A stretch of 64,000 bases of DNA from Prevotella sp. CAG:1320 (lineage in GTDB: Bacteria > Bacteroidota > Bacteroidia > Bacteroidales > Bacteroidaceae). Where the stretch lies: positions 53,393 to 117,392 of the forward strand of contig FR882139.1 of assembly GCA_000435635.1 (NCBI GenBank), written 5' to 3'. Of the stretch, positions 44,301 through 53,981 are shown one piece after another (positions within the stretch are counted from its first letter, which is position 1; each line of letters starts with the position of its first letter). The notes beneath the pieces are model-generated. The model ran no database searches. It saw only the letters and a program-made list of their open reading frames with translations, and had not been told where the DNA came from. Position numbers and translations under genes: made by a program.

Positions 44301-45821
44301 TTAGAAGCCTGGTTCCCCCTCCAACATGGGTGGAAGGTCGGGCATGGGAGCGTCAAGGCTTTCATTTCCTTGGTTTATCTTGCTGCCGATGATTTCTCCT
44401 CCTTCCCTTATCAAGTTAGCATCAGAGTCTTCCGGGTTTTGGAAGCGGGTATACTCTCCCCTGAAGTTGAGCAACACATCTCCCGTCGCGCCCTTTCGGT
44501 GCTTGGCGATAATGATTTGCGCCATTCCCCTGAGGTTGTTTCCTTTCTCGTCCTCATAGAGATGATAGTATTCCGGGCGGTGCACGAAGAGCACCATGTC
44601 GGCATCTTGCTCTATGGCACCCGACTCGCGCAAATCACTTAACTGTGGGCGTTTGGACTGATTGTCATCCCTTTTCTCCACGGTACGGTTGAGCTGGCTG
44701 AGCGCCAAGATGGGGATGTTGAGCTCCTTGGCCAGTCCCTTCAGCGAACGGGAGATGGTGGACACCTCTTCCTGCCTGTTGCCGAAGTGCATGCCATTGG
44801 CGTTCATCAGCTGCAAGTAGTCTATCATGATGACTTTCACCTGGTGTTCCCTCACCAGTCGACGAGCCTTGGTACGCAACTCGAACACCGAGAGGCCTGG
44901 CGTATCGTCTATGTAGATTGGCGCGTTTTCCAGTCTGCCTATATTCTTGTCCAGTCTCGCCCATTCCAGTTGGTCCAGCTGTCCATTAAGTATCTTGTTG
45001 CCTGGTATCTCGCAGACATTGGCTATCAAACGATTGACCAACTGCACGTTGCTCATCTCCAAGGAAAAGAAACCAACGGGCATATTGTTGTCCACTGCTA
45101 TGTTCTTGGCCAGGCTCAACGCGAACGCAGTCTTTCCCATGGCGGGTCGTCCTGCTATGATGACCAAGTCGGACGCTTGCCATCCGCTCGTCATCTCGTC
45201 CAGTCCCGTATAGCCCGTGGGCACGCCTGTAAGGCCTGTTGTATTGCTGGCCGCTCTTTGCAATATCTCCGTGGCTTCTTTCACCACCGACTTTATCTGG
45301 GTGAAGTCTTGCTTCATGTTCTTTTGAGAAAGCTCAAAGAGCGCGCCTTCGGCATGTTGCATCAGTTCGTCTACGTCCACAGTCTCGTCGAAGGCCCTCG
45401 TCTCCACGTCACTGGCATAGTGTATCAACTGCCGTGCCGTATATTTCTGGGCCAAGATACGGGCATGATATTCAATATGAGCCGCCGTGCTCACGGCCTG
45501 GGATATTTCCAAGACATAAGCCGTGCCCCCCGCGCTTTCCAACGTGCCTTCCTTCTTCAGTTCCTCGATTACGGTCATGATGTCCACGGGCCTTTCGTCC
45601 ATGTTCATGGTCTGTATGGCCTGATATATCTTTTGGTTGCGCGGCTCATAGAATGTTTCGGGACTCAATATTTCCGACACCACGGAGAAAGCCTCCTTGT
45701 CTATCAGCAAAGCACCTATGACCAGCCTTTCCAGCTCCAAGGCCTGGGGCTGAACGTGAGCGTATGTGTTATCTATCGGCGCAGCCTGCCTGGGCTTGCG
45801 GTTGTTTTTTGTCTCAGCCAT
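44301..45821 (-). CDS. dnaB: Replicative DNA helicase DnaB
   Basis: This hexameric 5'-3' helicase of the replisome has 506 aa. The N-terminal domain (residues 20-120, VQPQALELERLVIGALLIDK) binds primase; the RecA-like domain has Walker A GRPAMGKTAFA and Walker B IDYLQLM, and SQLNRTVEKRDD with the arginine-finger region DLRESGAIEQDAD. No intein is present. It follows folK in the same direction by 27 bp. Confidence 0.97.
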   Translation of the reverse strand: MAETKNNRKPRQAAPIDNTYAHVQPQALELERLVIGALLIDKEAFSVVSEILSPETFYEPRNQKIYQAIQTMNMDERPVDIMTVIEELKKEGTLESAGGTAYVLEISQAVSTAAHIEYHARILAQKYTARQLIHYASDVETRAFDETVDVDELMQHAEGALFELSQKNMKQDFTQIKSVVKEATEILQRAASNTTGLTGVPTGYTGLDEMTSGWQASDLVIIAGRPAMGKTAFALSLAKNIAVDNNMPVGFFSLEMSNVQLVNRLIANVCEIPGNKILNGQLDQLEWARLDKNIGRLENAPIYIDDTPGLSVFELRTKARRLVREHQVKVIMIDYLQLMNANGMHFGNRQEEVSTISRSLKGLAKELNIPILALSQLNRTVEKRDDNQSKRPQLSDLRESGAIEQDADMVLFVHRPEYYHLYEDEKGNNLRGMAQIIIAKHRKGATGDVLLNFRGEYTRFQNPEDSDANLIREGGEIIGSKINQGNESLDAPMPDLPPMLEGEPGF

Positions 45822-45848
45822 TGATTTCTTATATATTTAGGTTACAAA

Positions 45849-46223
45849 TCACTTTATTTCCTTCATCAATTGATGAACATAGGGTCTGTCCCAGTCTTGC
45901 TCGTGGCAGCGATAATTGTCATACCGCAATAAGTCCACGTCCATCCTTATCACGTTACGCAGGCTTTCCTCCTTGGTCCTGCCGCATAGGACTTCCACCT
46001 CCTTCAGTTTCCGTTCCACTTCTTGCACATCCAGGCACGTAGTGGCATGAGCCAGGCAATTCTGGAAAGGCTCCCCCTCCATACCGATAGGCTCTGTCCA
46101 CATCACGTGGGTGAATTCTATGTCGGGAAAGAGAGCGGAGAGCAGTTTTCTGGCCTCTCGCATGACTGTTGCTTGCTGGGTATTGCTGCCCAACGCTAAT
46201 ATAATATGGTGTAAACGGGTCAT
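45849..46223 (-). CDS. folK: Divergent HPPK (folate pathway pyrophosphokinase)
   Basis: HPPK transfers pyrophosphate from ATP to 6-hydroxymethyl-dihydropterin. The 124-aa protein has ILALGSNTQQ at the N-terminus, WTEPIGMEGEPFQNCLA, and the DxD metal pair in IRMDVDLLRYD. It is shorter than the usual 150-160 aa and lacks the typical GPR and P-H-x(2)-R-x-FVL segments, so it belongs to a reduced, divergent branch; activity is likely but not certain. The start at 46223 fits the family N-terminus. Confidence 0.82.
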   Translation of the reverse strand: MTRLHHIILALGSNTQQATVMREARKLLSALFPDIEFTHVMWTEPIGMEGEPFQNCLAHATTCLDVQEVERKLKEVEVLCGRTKEESLRNVIRMDVDLLRYDNYRCHEQDWDRPYVHQLMKEIK

Positions 46224-46241
46224 TTTCTCGACATTGGCGCA

Positions 46242-46249
46242 CAAAAATA
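46242..46249 (-). promoter_or_regulatory. folK-dnaB -7 element
   Basis: TATTTTTG on the minus strand, 19 bp before the folK start. The -33 element is unclear. Confidence 0.45.
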
Positions 46250-46292
46250 GCAAAAATATTTTAAACGGGCGTATCGTTAGACTCTTTTTTAC

Positions 46293-46300
46293 TAATTTTG
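46293..46300 (+). promoter_or_regulatory. -7 element directly before the glucosaminidase start codon
   Basis: TAATTTTG is followed by CATC and the ATG. Transcription would begin at about the start codon, giving a leaderless message. No TTTG is found at -33. Confidence 0.45.
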
Positions 46301-46304
46301 CATC

Positions 46305-47225
46305 ATGAACCGATTGAGAACCTACATAGCCTTCTTGCTCATGGCCGTGGCTTTCGTGAGCGCCCACGCCCAGACCCGCAAGAACCAAGCATACATCAAC
46401 TACATCAACCAATACAAGGACTTAGCCATAGAGGAGATGCTGAAATACCGTGTGCCGGCCAGCATCACCCTGGCGCAAGGCCTGCTGGAAAGCCGTGCGG
46501 GACTGAGCGACTTGGCCCGTTACGGCAACAACCATTTCGGCATCAAGTGCCACGGATGGAAAGGGCGCAAGCAATATGCCGACGATGACGCCCGAGGCGA
46601 ATGCTTCCGGGTATATGACAGTCCCAAGGAAAGTTTCGAGGACCACAGCAAATTCTTGAGACACCAACCCCGCTACGCTCGCCTCTTCAAGCTGAAACAT
46701 ACCGACTATAAAGGCTGGGCCAGGGGACTGAAAGCTTGCGGATACGCCACAAGCCCCACCTACGCCAAGAGCCTGATCAACATTATCGAGCTATATGACC
46801 TCGACCAGTTTGACCGAGCCAAGAAATATGACAAGTTCCTGGCCGAGAGAGCGGGCTACGAGACTTCCGCCACCGGCAGGTTGCATCCCATCAAGCTCTT
46901 CAACAAGAACTATTACCTCATAGCCCGTGAGGGAGACACCTTCAGGAGCATTGGCGAAGAGGTAGGCATCAGCTACAAAAAGCTGGCCAAATACAACGAG
47001 CGCGACAAAAACGACCGACTGCGCCAGGGAGACATCATCTACCTGAAGAAGAAGCAGAAGAAAGCGCCCAAGCAATACAAGAACTACATCCACGTAGTAA
47101 AAGCGGGCGAAAGCATGTATACCATCGCGCAGCAGTATGGCATCAGGTTGAAGAACCTCTACAAAATCAACAAGCTATCGCCTAACTACACGATATATCC
47201 TGGAGCGAAACTGAAAGTAAGGTAA
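46305..47225 (+). CDS. Glucosaminidase-domain (GH73) protein with two LysM domains
   Basis: The 306-aa exported protein is predicted to cleave the glycan chain of peptidoglycan. A signal peptide (residues 1-23, AHA cleavage) is followed by a GH73 domain (about 35-170) with the catalytic Glu in GLLESRAGLSD and YGNNHFGIKCHGWKG. Two LysM domains follow (about 205-250, YLIAREGDTFRSIGEEVGIS; and 262-306, HVVKAGESMYTIAQQYGI), which bind GlcNAc polymers. The stop overlaps the next start (TAATG). Confidence 0.93.
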   Translation: MNRLRTYIAFLLMAVAFVSAHAQTRKNQAYINYINQYKDLAIEEMLKYRVPASITLAQGLLESRAGLSDLARYGNNHFGIKCHGWKGRKQYADDDARGECFRVYDSPKESFEDHSKFLRHQPRYARLFKLKHTDYKGWARGLKACGYATSPTYAKSLINIIELYDLDQFDRAKKYDKFLAERAGYETSATGRLHPIKLFNKNYYLIAREGDTFRSIGEEVGISYKKLAKYNERDKNDRLRQGDIIYLKKKQKKAPKQYKNYIHVVKAGESMYTIAQQYGIRLKNLYKINKLSPNYTIYPGAKLKVR

Positions 47226-48505
47226 TGAAATATACGAAATTCCTCTTAGTGGCCACCCTGTCACTGATGGTGGCCACGCTTTGTCCGGCGCAAAGATTTG
47301 AAGATTATTTCACGGACGCTACCCTGAGACTTGACTATGCCTTCATGGGCAACGCGACCGAACAGCATATCGCCGTGGACGAATTGAAAGCCATGCCCCG
47401 ATGGTATGGCAAGCGGCAACACTTGGCCGAGCTGCCCGTAGAGGGCAACGGGCAAGTGACCGTGAGAGACCACAAGACGCAAACCGTCATCTATCGCAAC
47501 TCCTTTTCCACCTTGTTCCAGGAATGGCTCACTTATCCCGAGGCCAAGACCACGACCAAGAGCTTCGAAAACGTATTCTTGGTGCCCATGCCAAAAGACA
47601 CGATTGATGTCACCATCGACTTGCGCGATAACCGCCGGGAAGTGATGGCCACGCTCACCCACCAAGTAGTGCCAACCGACATACTGATACGGCACATAGG
47701 AAAAAAGCCCACGTCCTACCAAGTGCTCTCATGGCCCGCGGACACCGCCAAGTGCATCCACATCGCTTTCCTGGCCGAAGGATATACGGAACAAGAGATG
47801 GACACCTTCATCCACGACGCGCAAGAGGCGACCGAGGCTCTCTTTGCCCACGAGCCTTTCAGGTCTTTGCGTGACAGGTTCCAGGTTATCGCCGTCAAGT
47901 CCGCCTCCAAAGAGAGCGGCACCAGCCATCCCGCCAAAGGCATATGGAAGAACACCGCGCTCCATTCCCACTTCGACACCTTCTATAGCGACAGATATCT
48001 TACCACGCTGCGTATCAAGGATTTACATGACCTGTTGGCCGGAACGCCTTATGAGCACATCATCGTGTTGGTGAACTCAGACATTTATGGCGGCGGAGGC
48101 ATTCTCAACTCCTATAACCTCACTTCTACGCACCATGCCTACTACAAGCCCGTCGTCGTGCACGAGTTCGGGCACTCCTTCGCAGGGCTAGGTGACGAAT
48201 ACGCCTATGACTTCGAGACCATCCCCATGTATCCGCACGACGTGGAGCCTTGGGAACCCAACCTCACTACGCTGGCAGACTTCCACGGAAAGTGGGAAGA
48301 CATGATAGAGGGAGAAACGCCAATCCCCACGCCAGTAGACAAGAAGCATCCGCGGCGGATAGGAGTCTACGAGGGAGCGGGATATAGCTTGAAAGGGGTC
48401 TACCGCCCAATGCCAGACTGCAGGATGCGCACCAACGAGAATCCCGAGTTCTGTCCCGTTTGCCAAAGGGCTATCACCCGCTTGATAGACTTCTACACAA
48501 AATAA
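47225..48505 (+). CDS. Secreted M64-family metallopeptidase
   Basis: The 426-aa protein has a signal peptide (cut near ATLCPA) and the zinc motif HEFGHSFAGLGDEY at about residues 312-325, which define peptidase family M64 (IgA-protease type). An N-terminal beta domain (about 25-165) precedes the catalytic part, and FLAEGYTEQEMDTFIHD marks the domain start. The substrate need not be IgA. Translationally coupled to the glucosaminidase gene, which suggests joint action on the envelope or on host proteins. Confidence 0.93.
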   Translation: MKYTKFLLVATLSLMVATLCPAQRFEDYFTDATLRLDYAFMGNATEQHIAVDELKAMPRWYGKRQHLAELPVEGNGQVTVRDHKTQTVIYRNSFSTLFQEWLTYPEAKTTTKSFENVFLVPMPKDTIDVTIDLRDNRREVMATLTHQVVPTDILIRHIGKKPTSYQVLSWPADTAKCIHIAFLAEGYTEQEMDTFIHDAQEATEALFAHEPFRSLRDRFQVIAVKSASKESGTSHPAKGIWKNTALHSHFDTFYSDRYLTTLRIKDLHDLLAGTPYEHIIVLVNSDIYGGGGILNSYNLTSTHHAYYKPVVVHEFGHSFAGLGDEYAYDFETIPMYPHDVEPWEPNLTTLADFHGKWEDMIEGETPIPTPVDKKHPRRIGVYEGAGYSLKGVYRPMPDCRMRTNENPEFCPVCQRAITRLIDFYTK

Positions 48506-48524
48506 GCAAGCCCACTTATTCGCC

Positions 48525-49169
48525 ATGCGTCTCTGTTTGCTGTTCCTCTTCCTCAACCTGGCGGCCTTGCAAGCGCAAGCGCAGACAAGCCCCACTCAAT
48601 CCAGGGAGGAGCGGCGAGAAGCGGATGCCCGTGAACTGGGAAAGGCATTGGAATACTTCGCCTCGGCAAAATACCATGAAGCCTTGCTCATACTGGACAG
48701 GCTGGATAGCCTTTATAAACTAAATCCCCGATACAGAGCTTATCTGGGGGTATGCCACTACTACGAATGGAACTACGAGCAAGCCATCCGATACCTGGAG
48801 GAATCCCTACCCCATTTGGATAATTTCTCGCCTGCTGAACGTTCCTTTTACTACTGGGCCGACGCTGAAAGCCACTTCCGCCTAGGTCGCTACCAAGAGG
48901 CTGTTCCCCTCTACGGAAAGATGCTTACCCTCTGCCACGACAACGAAAAGCCTGACGCTTATTATCGACTGGGCTTCTGCAGTGTGTTCGAAGAAGACTG
49001 GAGTGAAGCCTTGCGCTACCTGCGCCTCTCCCTCAAGTACTACAGGCAATTGCGAGACACGCCCGACCTGAAAGCCCGCATTGCCCAAATCACAAAGATG
49101 ATAAGAGGGTGCGAGGAAAAAGTGGGCAGGCAAGCCGACTCTATTCCCCAGCCCGCGCCAAAACCCTGA
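48525..49169 (+). CDS. Secreted TPR protein
   Basis: The 214-aa protein has a signal peptide (MRLCLLFLFLNLAALQAQA) and four or five TPR-like pairs (ALEYFASAKYHEALLILDRL; AIRYLEESLP; RLGRYQEAVPLYGKML; LRYLRLSLKYYRQL). It ends in a Pro-rich tail. It starts 19 bp after the M64 gene and is probably the third gene of that operon. Function unknown. Confidence 0.85.
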   Translation: MRLCLLFLFLNLAALQAQAQTSPTQSREERREADARELGKALEYFASAKYHEALLILDRLDSLYKLNPRYRAYLGVCHYYEWNYEQAIRYLEESLPHLDNFSPAERSFYYWADAESHFRLGRYQEAVPLYGKMLTLCHDNEKPDAYYRLGFCSVFEEDWSEALRYLRLSLKYYRQLRDTPDLKARIAQITKMIRGCEEKVGRQADSIPQPAPKP

Positions 49170-49592
49170 ACGCTCCTTCCGCATCCATTCCCATCAATCA
49201 CGATAAACCACTGAAAACCAATCGAAAGGAAAATAAGTTATTTTCATGGGCAAAATAACTTGTTTTGAAGAGCAAAATAACTTGTTTTCGTCAACAAAAT
49301 AACTTGTTTTGAAACCGGGTTTCAACGCCTATCCCTGGAATTAGAAATTTTTAACGCGGAGATTCGCCCATATTAATTGAAAACTTGATATTTTTGCAGC
49401 GCAAAATCGGATTTCCGATAAGGGAATTACATTATCATGGCAATTCAACGCAGGGCGACCGCAATTGCCCAACCACGTTGAAAGTAATGGGACGGCTCTT
49501 TCCCTTTCAAACAAAATCGTTCTTACCGTGTCCCGTCTGCGGTTATTCTTGATTATTGGATATAATGTTCAATTATTAATGATAACTGTGTA
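49170..49592. other. Non-coding gap with array E and a long leader
   Basis: After array E a -7-like TATTTTTG (49389-49396) would give a leader of about 190 nt in front of the lipoprotein gene. An imperfect GGGACGG/CCGTGTCCC pairing is visible, but no riboswitch class was recognised. Confidence 0.5.
49229..49316. repeat. 22-bp-period array E, four units
   Basis: Units start at 49229, 49251, 49273 and 49295. Three have the identical 16-base CAAAATAACTTGTTTT; the six-base spacers differ (GAAGAG, CGTCAA, GAAACC). The first unit has the core as AAAATAAGTTATTTT, as in array D. Confidence 0.96.
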
Positions 49593-51230
49593 ATGACCAT
49601 GATGAAAATGAAGAAAAACGTTTTGTGGCTGCTGCTGACGGTGTTGGCGGTGGCAAGTTTAACCTCTTGTGGCAGCGACGGCGACGGCAGTGTCGTCATT
49701 CCTCCCTCCAATCCTCCCAAGTTTGAGTCCGTAAGTGGCAAGTATGAGATTTCCGACAACACTTCCCCCTATGAAAGCGTAGAGCTGGGCGCCAGCGGTG
49801 ACTACGTGGTGACTAAGCGCGGATATACTAGCAGCCAGGCTTCAGCCAAGGCCAAGGGCATGCTCTCGCTGGAGCGTGAGGCATCTTTAACCCGTGCGGC
49901 CACGGACGGCGGCATAATCTACGGCACTTATACCCAAATAGACGGCAACACTTTCAACCTGGAAGGCTTTGGCGTGATAGAGCTGATAACCAACGGCGGA
50001 GGAACCGTGACGGGCATATCCATCACTCCCAGTGGCGGAAATGAGATGACTTTCTCCGCTTCGAAAGCCCAGGAGATGGGTTCCGACGAGCTTACCGAAG
50101 CGCTCTGCCGCACATGGAAAGTCATAGGCGGCGTGGAGAAAGGTTACGACCACTACGATGGAGAGTATGAATATCCCTTCGATGCCAATGACCCCGATGC
50201 CTTGAAGGAAATCATGTTTACCAAGTCGGGCACTTTCCTTAACCTTTACAATGACAACACCATAGAAGCCCTCTTCTGGAAATGGGAAGACCAAGGGAAG
50301 ATGCTCCTGCGTGGTTCCTGGGACAATATATGGTATAATGATGACGACGGCAATTTCACCATCCAGTTCTCTGCGGGCAACCGCTTGACCATTCGCGAAT
50401 ACTATGTGGACAACGAGTCCGGGGAATGGTATGACAACACTATCGAGCTAGAGGAAAAGAACCCTGCAAGCGCAGATGATGATGAGGTTGTCATTCCCAC
50501 GGGGGAATCCCCGCTGGAGAAAGTGTTCTCGGGAAACCTGGTGGACATCGTAGATGACCACGGACGAGACCAGTTCATCTACCAAAACGGCTTCCTTACG
50601 CAAGTGAAATACGTGGGTGACAGCTATGAGCAATCCTATGTCATCAATTTCGAGTATCTCTATCTCAACTCCAGCAAGCCCGCCACAGAGCCAGACGTGC
50701 GCTACACCAAGACGAGAGAAGATGGCACGACAAGCTATGTCTATGATATATGGTTGGACGAGGCTGGTTTCGCCAAGGACATCAAGTCCACGCACTACGA
50801 GAAAGACGGCACCACAGTATCGTTTGACTTCGAGTCTTCCTGCCGTTATGACAGCGATGGGCATCTGGTCTACATGAACGAGGGCCGCGAGGAAAGGGAG
50901 TACAATCTCACTTGGACAGGCGGAGACATCACGAGCATTGAGACCGTGGGCAGGCATACCACTAACTACTCTTACAACGAGAGCCTGAACGAGAACAACC
51001 TGATGTTCTTCTACGACATGTTTGACATGGATATCGAGGAGCTGAAATATCTCTATTGGGCTGGCCTGATGGGCGTGGCACCCAAGCACACCCTGATCCA
51101 CTCAGAGGAAATAGGTTATGAGGAAGGTGCCTACGAGTACCAATGGGAAGCCAATAGGATACTTTCTAAGCGTTCCTATGAAGACGATGACGCTTGGGAA
51201 GAAATCGTCAACTTCACTTTCGTGGAGTAA
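49593..51230 (+). CDS. Large predicted lipoprotein (DUF4595-like C-terminal part)
   Basis: The 545-aa protein has a lipoprotein signal with lipobox LTSC, so it should be anchored in the envelope. The first third (residues 30-290) is a beta-rich domain; a short Asp-rich linker (ADDDEVVIPTGESP) joins it to a C-terminal domain (about 305-545) with YD/RHS-like strands such as YDSDGHLVYMNEGREEREYN and ITSIETVG, resembling DUF4595 proteins of Bacteroidales from memory. Function unknown. Four ATGs lie within the first six codons, so the exact start is open. Confidence 0.82.
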   Translation: MTMMKMKKNVLWLLLTVLAVASLTSCGSDGDGSVVIPPSNPPKFESVSGKYEISDNTSPYESVELGASGDYVVTKRGYTSSQASAKAKGMLSLEREASLTRAATDGGIIYGTYTQIDGNTFNLEGFGVIELITNGGGTVTGISITPSGGNEMTFSASKAQEMGSDELTEALCRTWKVIGGVEKGYDHYDGEYEYPFDANDPDALKEIMFTKSGTFLNLYNDNTIEALFWKWEDQGKMLLRGSWDNIWYNDDDGNFTIQFSAGNRLTIREYYVDNESGEWYDNTIELEEKNPASADDDEVVIPTGESPLEKVFSGNLVDIVDDHGRDQFIYQNGFLTQVKYVGDSYEQSYVINFEYLYLNSSKPATEPDVRYTKTREDGTTSYVYDIWLDEAGFAKDIKSTHYEKDGTTVSFDFESSCRYDSDGHLVYMNEGREEREYNLTWTGGDITSIETVGRHTTNYSYNESLNENNLMFFYDMFDMDIEELKYLYWAGLMGVAPKHTLIHSEEIGYEEGAYEYQWEANRILSKRSYEDDDAWEEIVNFTFVE

Positions 51231-51243
51231 TGCTGGCAAAATG

Positions 51244-51309
51244 AAGTAGTACTGGCTTGCCTAAGTCAGTACTACTGATATCCAAAAGCAGTACTACTGA
51301 TATTTGAAG
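51244..51309. repeat. 22-bp-period array H, three units
   Basis: Units start at 51244, 51266 and 51288. The core CAGTACTACTG (arms CAGTA/TACTG) is identical in units 2 and 3; unit 1 has AGTAGTACT. It begins 13 bp after the lipoprotein stop. Confidence 0.92.
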
Positions 51310-51320
51310 GCAAAAAATCT

Positions 51321-51349
51321 GGGGCACTTCGGATTTCCCGAAATGCCCC
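51321..51349 (-). terminator. Terminator of the ATP synthase operon
   Basis: GGGGCACTTCGG pairs with CCGAAATGCCCC (one mismatch); TTTTTT follows on the minus strand. Confidence 0.8.
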
Positions 51350-51375
51350 AAACTTTATAGGATTGGCGTGGAGGT

Positions 51376-52347
51376 CTAGTTATTTACCGAGCCTCCCACG
51401 ATGTCTAGCAATTCATTGGTAATAGCCTGCTGGCGACTCTTGTTGTACTGCAAGTTCAGCTCACGCAACAACTCGTTGGCATTATCAGTTGCCGTTTGCA
51501 TGGCCACCATGCGGGCGGCGTGCTCACTGGCATTGCTGTCAAGCAATGCCGTATACATCATCAAATGGAGTTGCTTTGGAATGAGTGAGTGAAGCACGGT
51601 TTCCAAGTCTGGCTCCACAATGAAGTCATCATTGAGGGGCACTGCCTCAATAGCCTCGCTTTCTTTCGCCTCCTTCTTCTTCCTGATGTACTCCTGCACC
51701 CTGGCCGTAGTGACGTTGGTGCTCAAGTCACGATCATTATCCACAAGGGCTTCCTCTGTAGAGAGGTCGATGGGCAAGAAGGTCTTGCGGGTAAGTATCT
51801 GCGATCCCGCGCTCTTGAAGTGGTGATATATCAATTCCACTTTGTCCACCTCGTGGTTGACAAACTTCAAGGTAATCTCACGGGCTATCTCCGAGCAACG
51901 AGAGGAATTGGGTTTCTCTGCCAGCTCCGTGAAATCTCCCGCGGACTTCAGTCCCATCTTGGCGACCTTCTCGGCCACCTTGCGGCCTATGGGATAGATG
52001 AGAATATCGTCTACTCCTTGAGCATGGTATTCATCGATGGCATGCTGCATCATGCGGATTGTATTGGAGTTGAATCCTCCGCAAAGCGAGCTGTTAGACG
52101 TAAAGACCACCAAAATCACCCGCTTCACCTCGGCGTGATGCATTTGGAAAACACTTTCAGCGTCGGGCGTAGATACCAAGAACGACTTCAGGATGTGCTC
52201 CAGCATGTTGGCGTAAGGCAACATGCTCTGGATAGCCACCTGCGCATGGTGCAGCTTGCTAGACGCAACCATCTTCATGGCACTCGTAATCTTGCGGGTG
52301 CTCTGCACGCTGGCGATGCGGGTCTTGATTTCTTTCAACGACGGCAT
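51376..52347 (-). CDS. atpG: ATP synthase gamma subunit
   Basis: The central shaft subunit of F1 has 323 aa. The N-terminal helix (LKEIKTRIASVQSTRKITSA) and C-terminal helix (ARMVAMQTATDNANELLREL) make the coiled-coil rotor; the central part has a Bacteroidota-type insertion around residues 190-220, rich in Glu and Lys. It is the last gene of the operon, three bases after atpA. Confidence 0.96.
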   Translation of the reverse strand: MPSLKEIKTRIASVQSTRKITSAMKMVASSKLHHAQVAIQSMLPYANMLEHILKSFLVSTPDAESVFQMHHAEVKRVILVVFTSNSSLCGGFNSNTIRMMQHAIDEYHAQGVDDILIYPIGRKVAEKVAKMGLKSAGDFTELAEKPNSSRCSEIAREITLKFVNHEVDKVELIYHHFKSAGSQILTRKTFLPIDLSTEEALVDNDRDLSTNVTTARVQEYIRKKKEAKESEAIEAVPLNDDFIVEPDLETVLHSLIPKQLHLMMYTALLDSNASEHAARMVAMQTATDNANELLRELNLQYNKSRQQAITNELLDIVGGSVNN

Positions 52348-52350
52348 AGG

Positions 52351-53937
52351 CTATTCCTTGTATTGTCCTGCTATATTAGCCATGGTGTCCTCGATGGCTG
52401 CCGTGGCTTCATCTGTCAATTGGCCAGCGGCTAGCGTATCTATGACATCCTGGTGCTTTGAACGCATGGCATCCAGGAACTGGTCTTGACACTCACGCAC
52501 CTTTACGACAGGTACGTCGTGCATCAGGCCATGCACTCCACAATAGAGAATGGCGATTTGCTCGCCTACGGGCATCGGGGAATACTGTGGCTGTATTAAC
52601 AGCTGGTTGTTCTTGCGCCCACGATCCAACGTCATGGCAGTGACAGCGTCCATATCGCTGGCGAACTGGGAGAAACTCTCCAACTCCCTATACTGGGCCT
52701 GGTCAATTTTCAGCGTACCCGCCACTTTCTTCATGCTCTTGATCTGCGCGGAGCCACCGACACGAGAAACGGAAATACCTACGTTGATGGCAGGACGGAA
52801 ACCTTGGTTGAAGAGGTTTGTCTCCAAGTATATCTGACCATCCGTGATGGAAATCACGTTGGTGGGGATATAAGCGGAAACGTCCCCGGCCTGGGTCTCA
52901 ATGATAGGCAAAGCGGTCAAGGAACCTCCTCCCTTCACCTTACCTTGTAAGCAAGCGGGTAAATCGTTCATCTTCTCGGCCACCTCTTGCTGGTCATTGA
53001 TGCGGGCGGCACGCTCCAACAGGCGAGAGTGCAAATAGAATACATCTCCAGGGTAGGCCTCACGTCCAGAGGGACGACGTAATATCAAGGACACCTCACG
53101 ATAGGCCACGGCCTGTTTGGAAAGGTCATCGTATACGACCAAGGCTGAATATCCCCTGTCACGGAAGTACTCACCGATAGCGGCACCTGCGAAGGGAGCG
53201 TAATACTGCATAGCGGCAGGGTCAGCGGCCGTAGCGCTCACCACGATAGTATAAGGCATGGCGCCATGATCCTTTAGGGTTTGCACCAAGGCCGCTACGG
53301 TGGACGCTTTTTGGCCTATAGCTACATAAATGCAATACACAGGCTTGCCCGCCTCGTAAAGACTTCTCTGATTAATGATAGTATCAACGGCGATGGCTGT
53401 CTTTCCCGTTTGGCGGTCTCCGATGATAAGCTCTCGTTGGCCTCGGCCGATAGGTATCATAGAGTCGACAGCCTTCAGGCCCGTTTGTAATGGTTCCTTT
53501 ACGGGCTGACGATAGATAACACCAGGAGCCTTGCGATCCAGCGGCATCTCGAAAGCGTCGGTAAGGTCGATATCGCCCATGCCATCAATAGCCTGACCCA
53601 GAGGATTGACTACACGCCCAAGGAAATTGTCATTCACACGGATGGAAGCGATGCGATGAGTGCGCTTCACGGATTGTCCTTCCTTGATGCCCGCCGTAGG
53701 ACCCAAGAGGATGCAACCCACGTTGTCTTCCTCCAAGTTCATGACAATGGCCATAGTGCCGTTCTCAAACTCCAGCAACTCATTCGCCTCCGCGTGACGC
53801 AAGCCGTAGATACGGGCAACGCCGTCGCTGACGGTGAGCACCGTGCCCACCTCGTCAAACTGCTCGGTGGTATTCACTTTCTGAAGTTGCTTGAGAAGAA
53901 CCTCTGACACTTCACTTGGTTTGATTTTATCTGACAT
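52351..53937 (-). CDS. atpA: ATP synthase alpha subunit
   Basis: The non-catalytic nucleotide-binding F1 subunit has 528 aa, Walker [32 protein letters not shown] and [16 protein letters not shown]. It begins [14 protein letters not shown]. Order atpH-atpA-atpG is conserved. Confidence 0.98.
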   Translation of the reverse strand: MSDKIKPSEVSEVLLKQLQKVNTTEQFDEVGTVLTVSDGVARIYGLRHAEANELLEFENGTMAIVMNLEEDNVGCILLGPTAGIKEGQSVKRTHRIASIRVNDNFLGRVVNPLGQAIDGMGDIDLTDAFEMPLDRKAPGVIYRQPVKEPLQTGLKAVDSMIPIGRGQRELIIGDRQTGKTAIAVDTIINQRSLYEAGKPVYCIYVAIGQKASTVAALVQTLKDHGAMPYTIVVSATAADPAAMQYYAPFAGAAIGEYFRDRGYSALVVYDDLSKQAVAYREVSLILRRPSGREAYPGDVFYLHSRLLERAARINDQQEVAEKMNDLPACLQGKVKGGGSLTALPIIETQAGDVSAYIPTNVISITDGQIYLETNLFNQGFRPAINVGISVSRVGGSAQIKSMKKVAGTLKIDQAQYRELESFSQFASDMDAVTAMTLDRGRKNNQLLIQPQYSPMPVGEQIAILYCGVHGLMHDVPVVKVRECQDQFLDAMRSKHQDVIDTLAAGQLTDEATAAIEDTMANIAGQYKE

Positions 53938-53981
53938 TGTTGATGATTAAATTATTATACCTGGAAAGACGGGCTTTCCTA

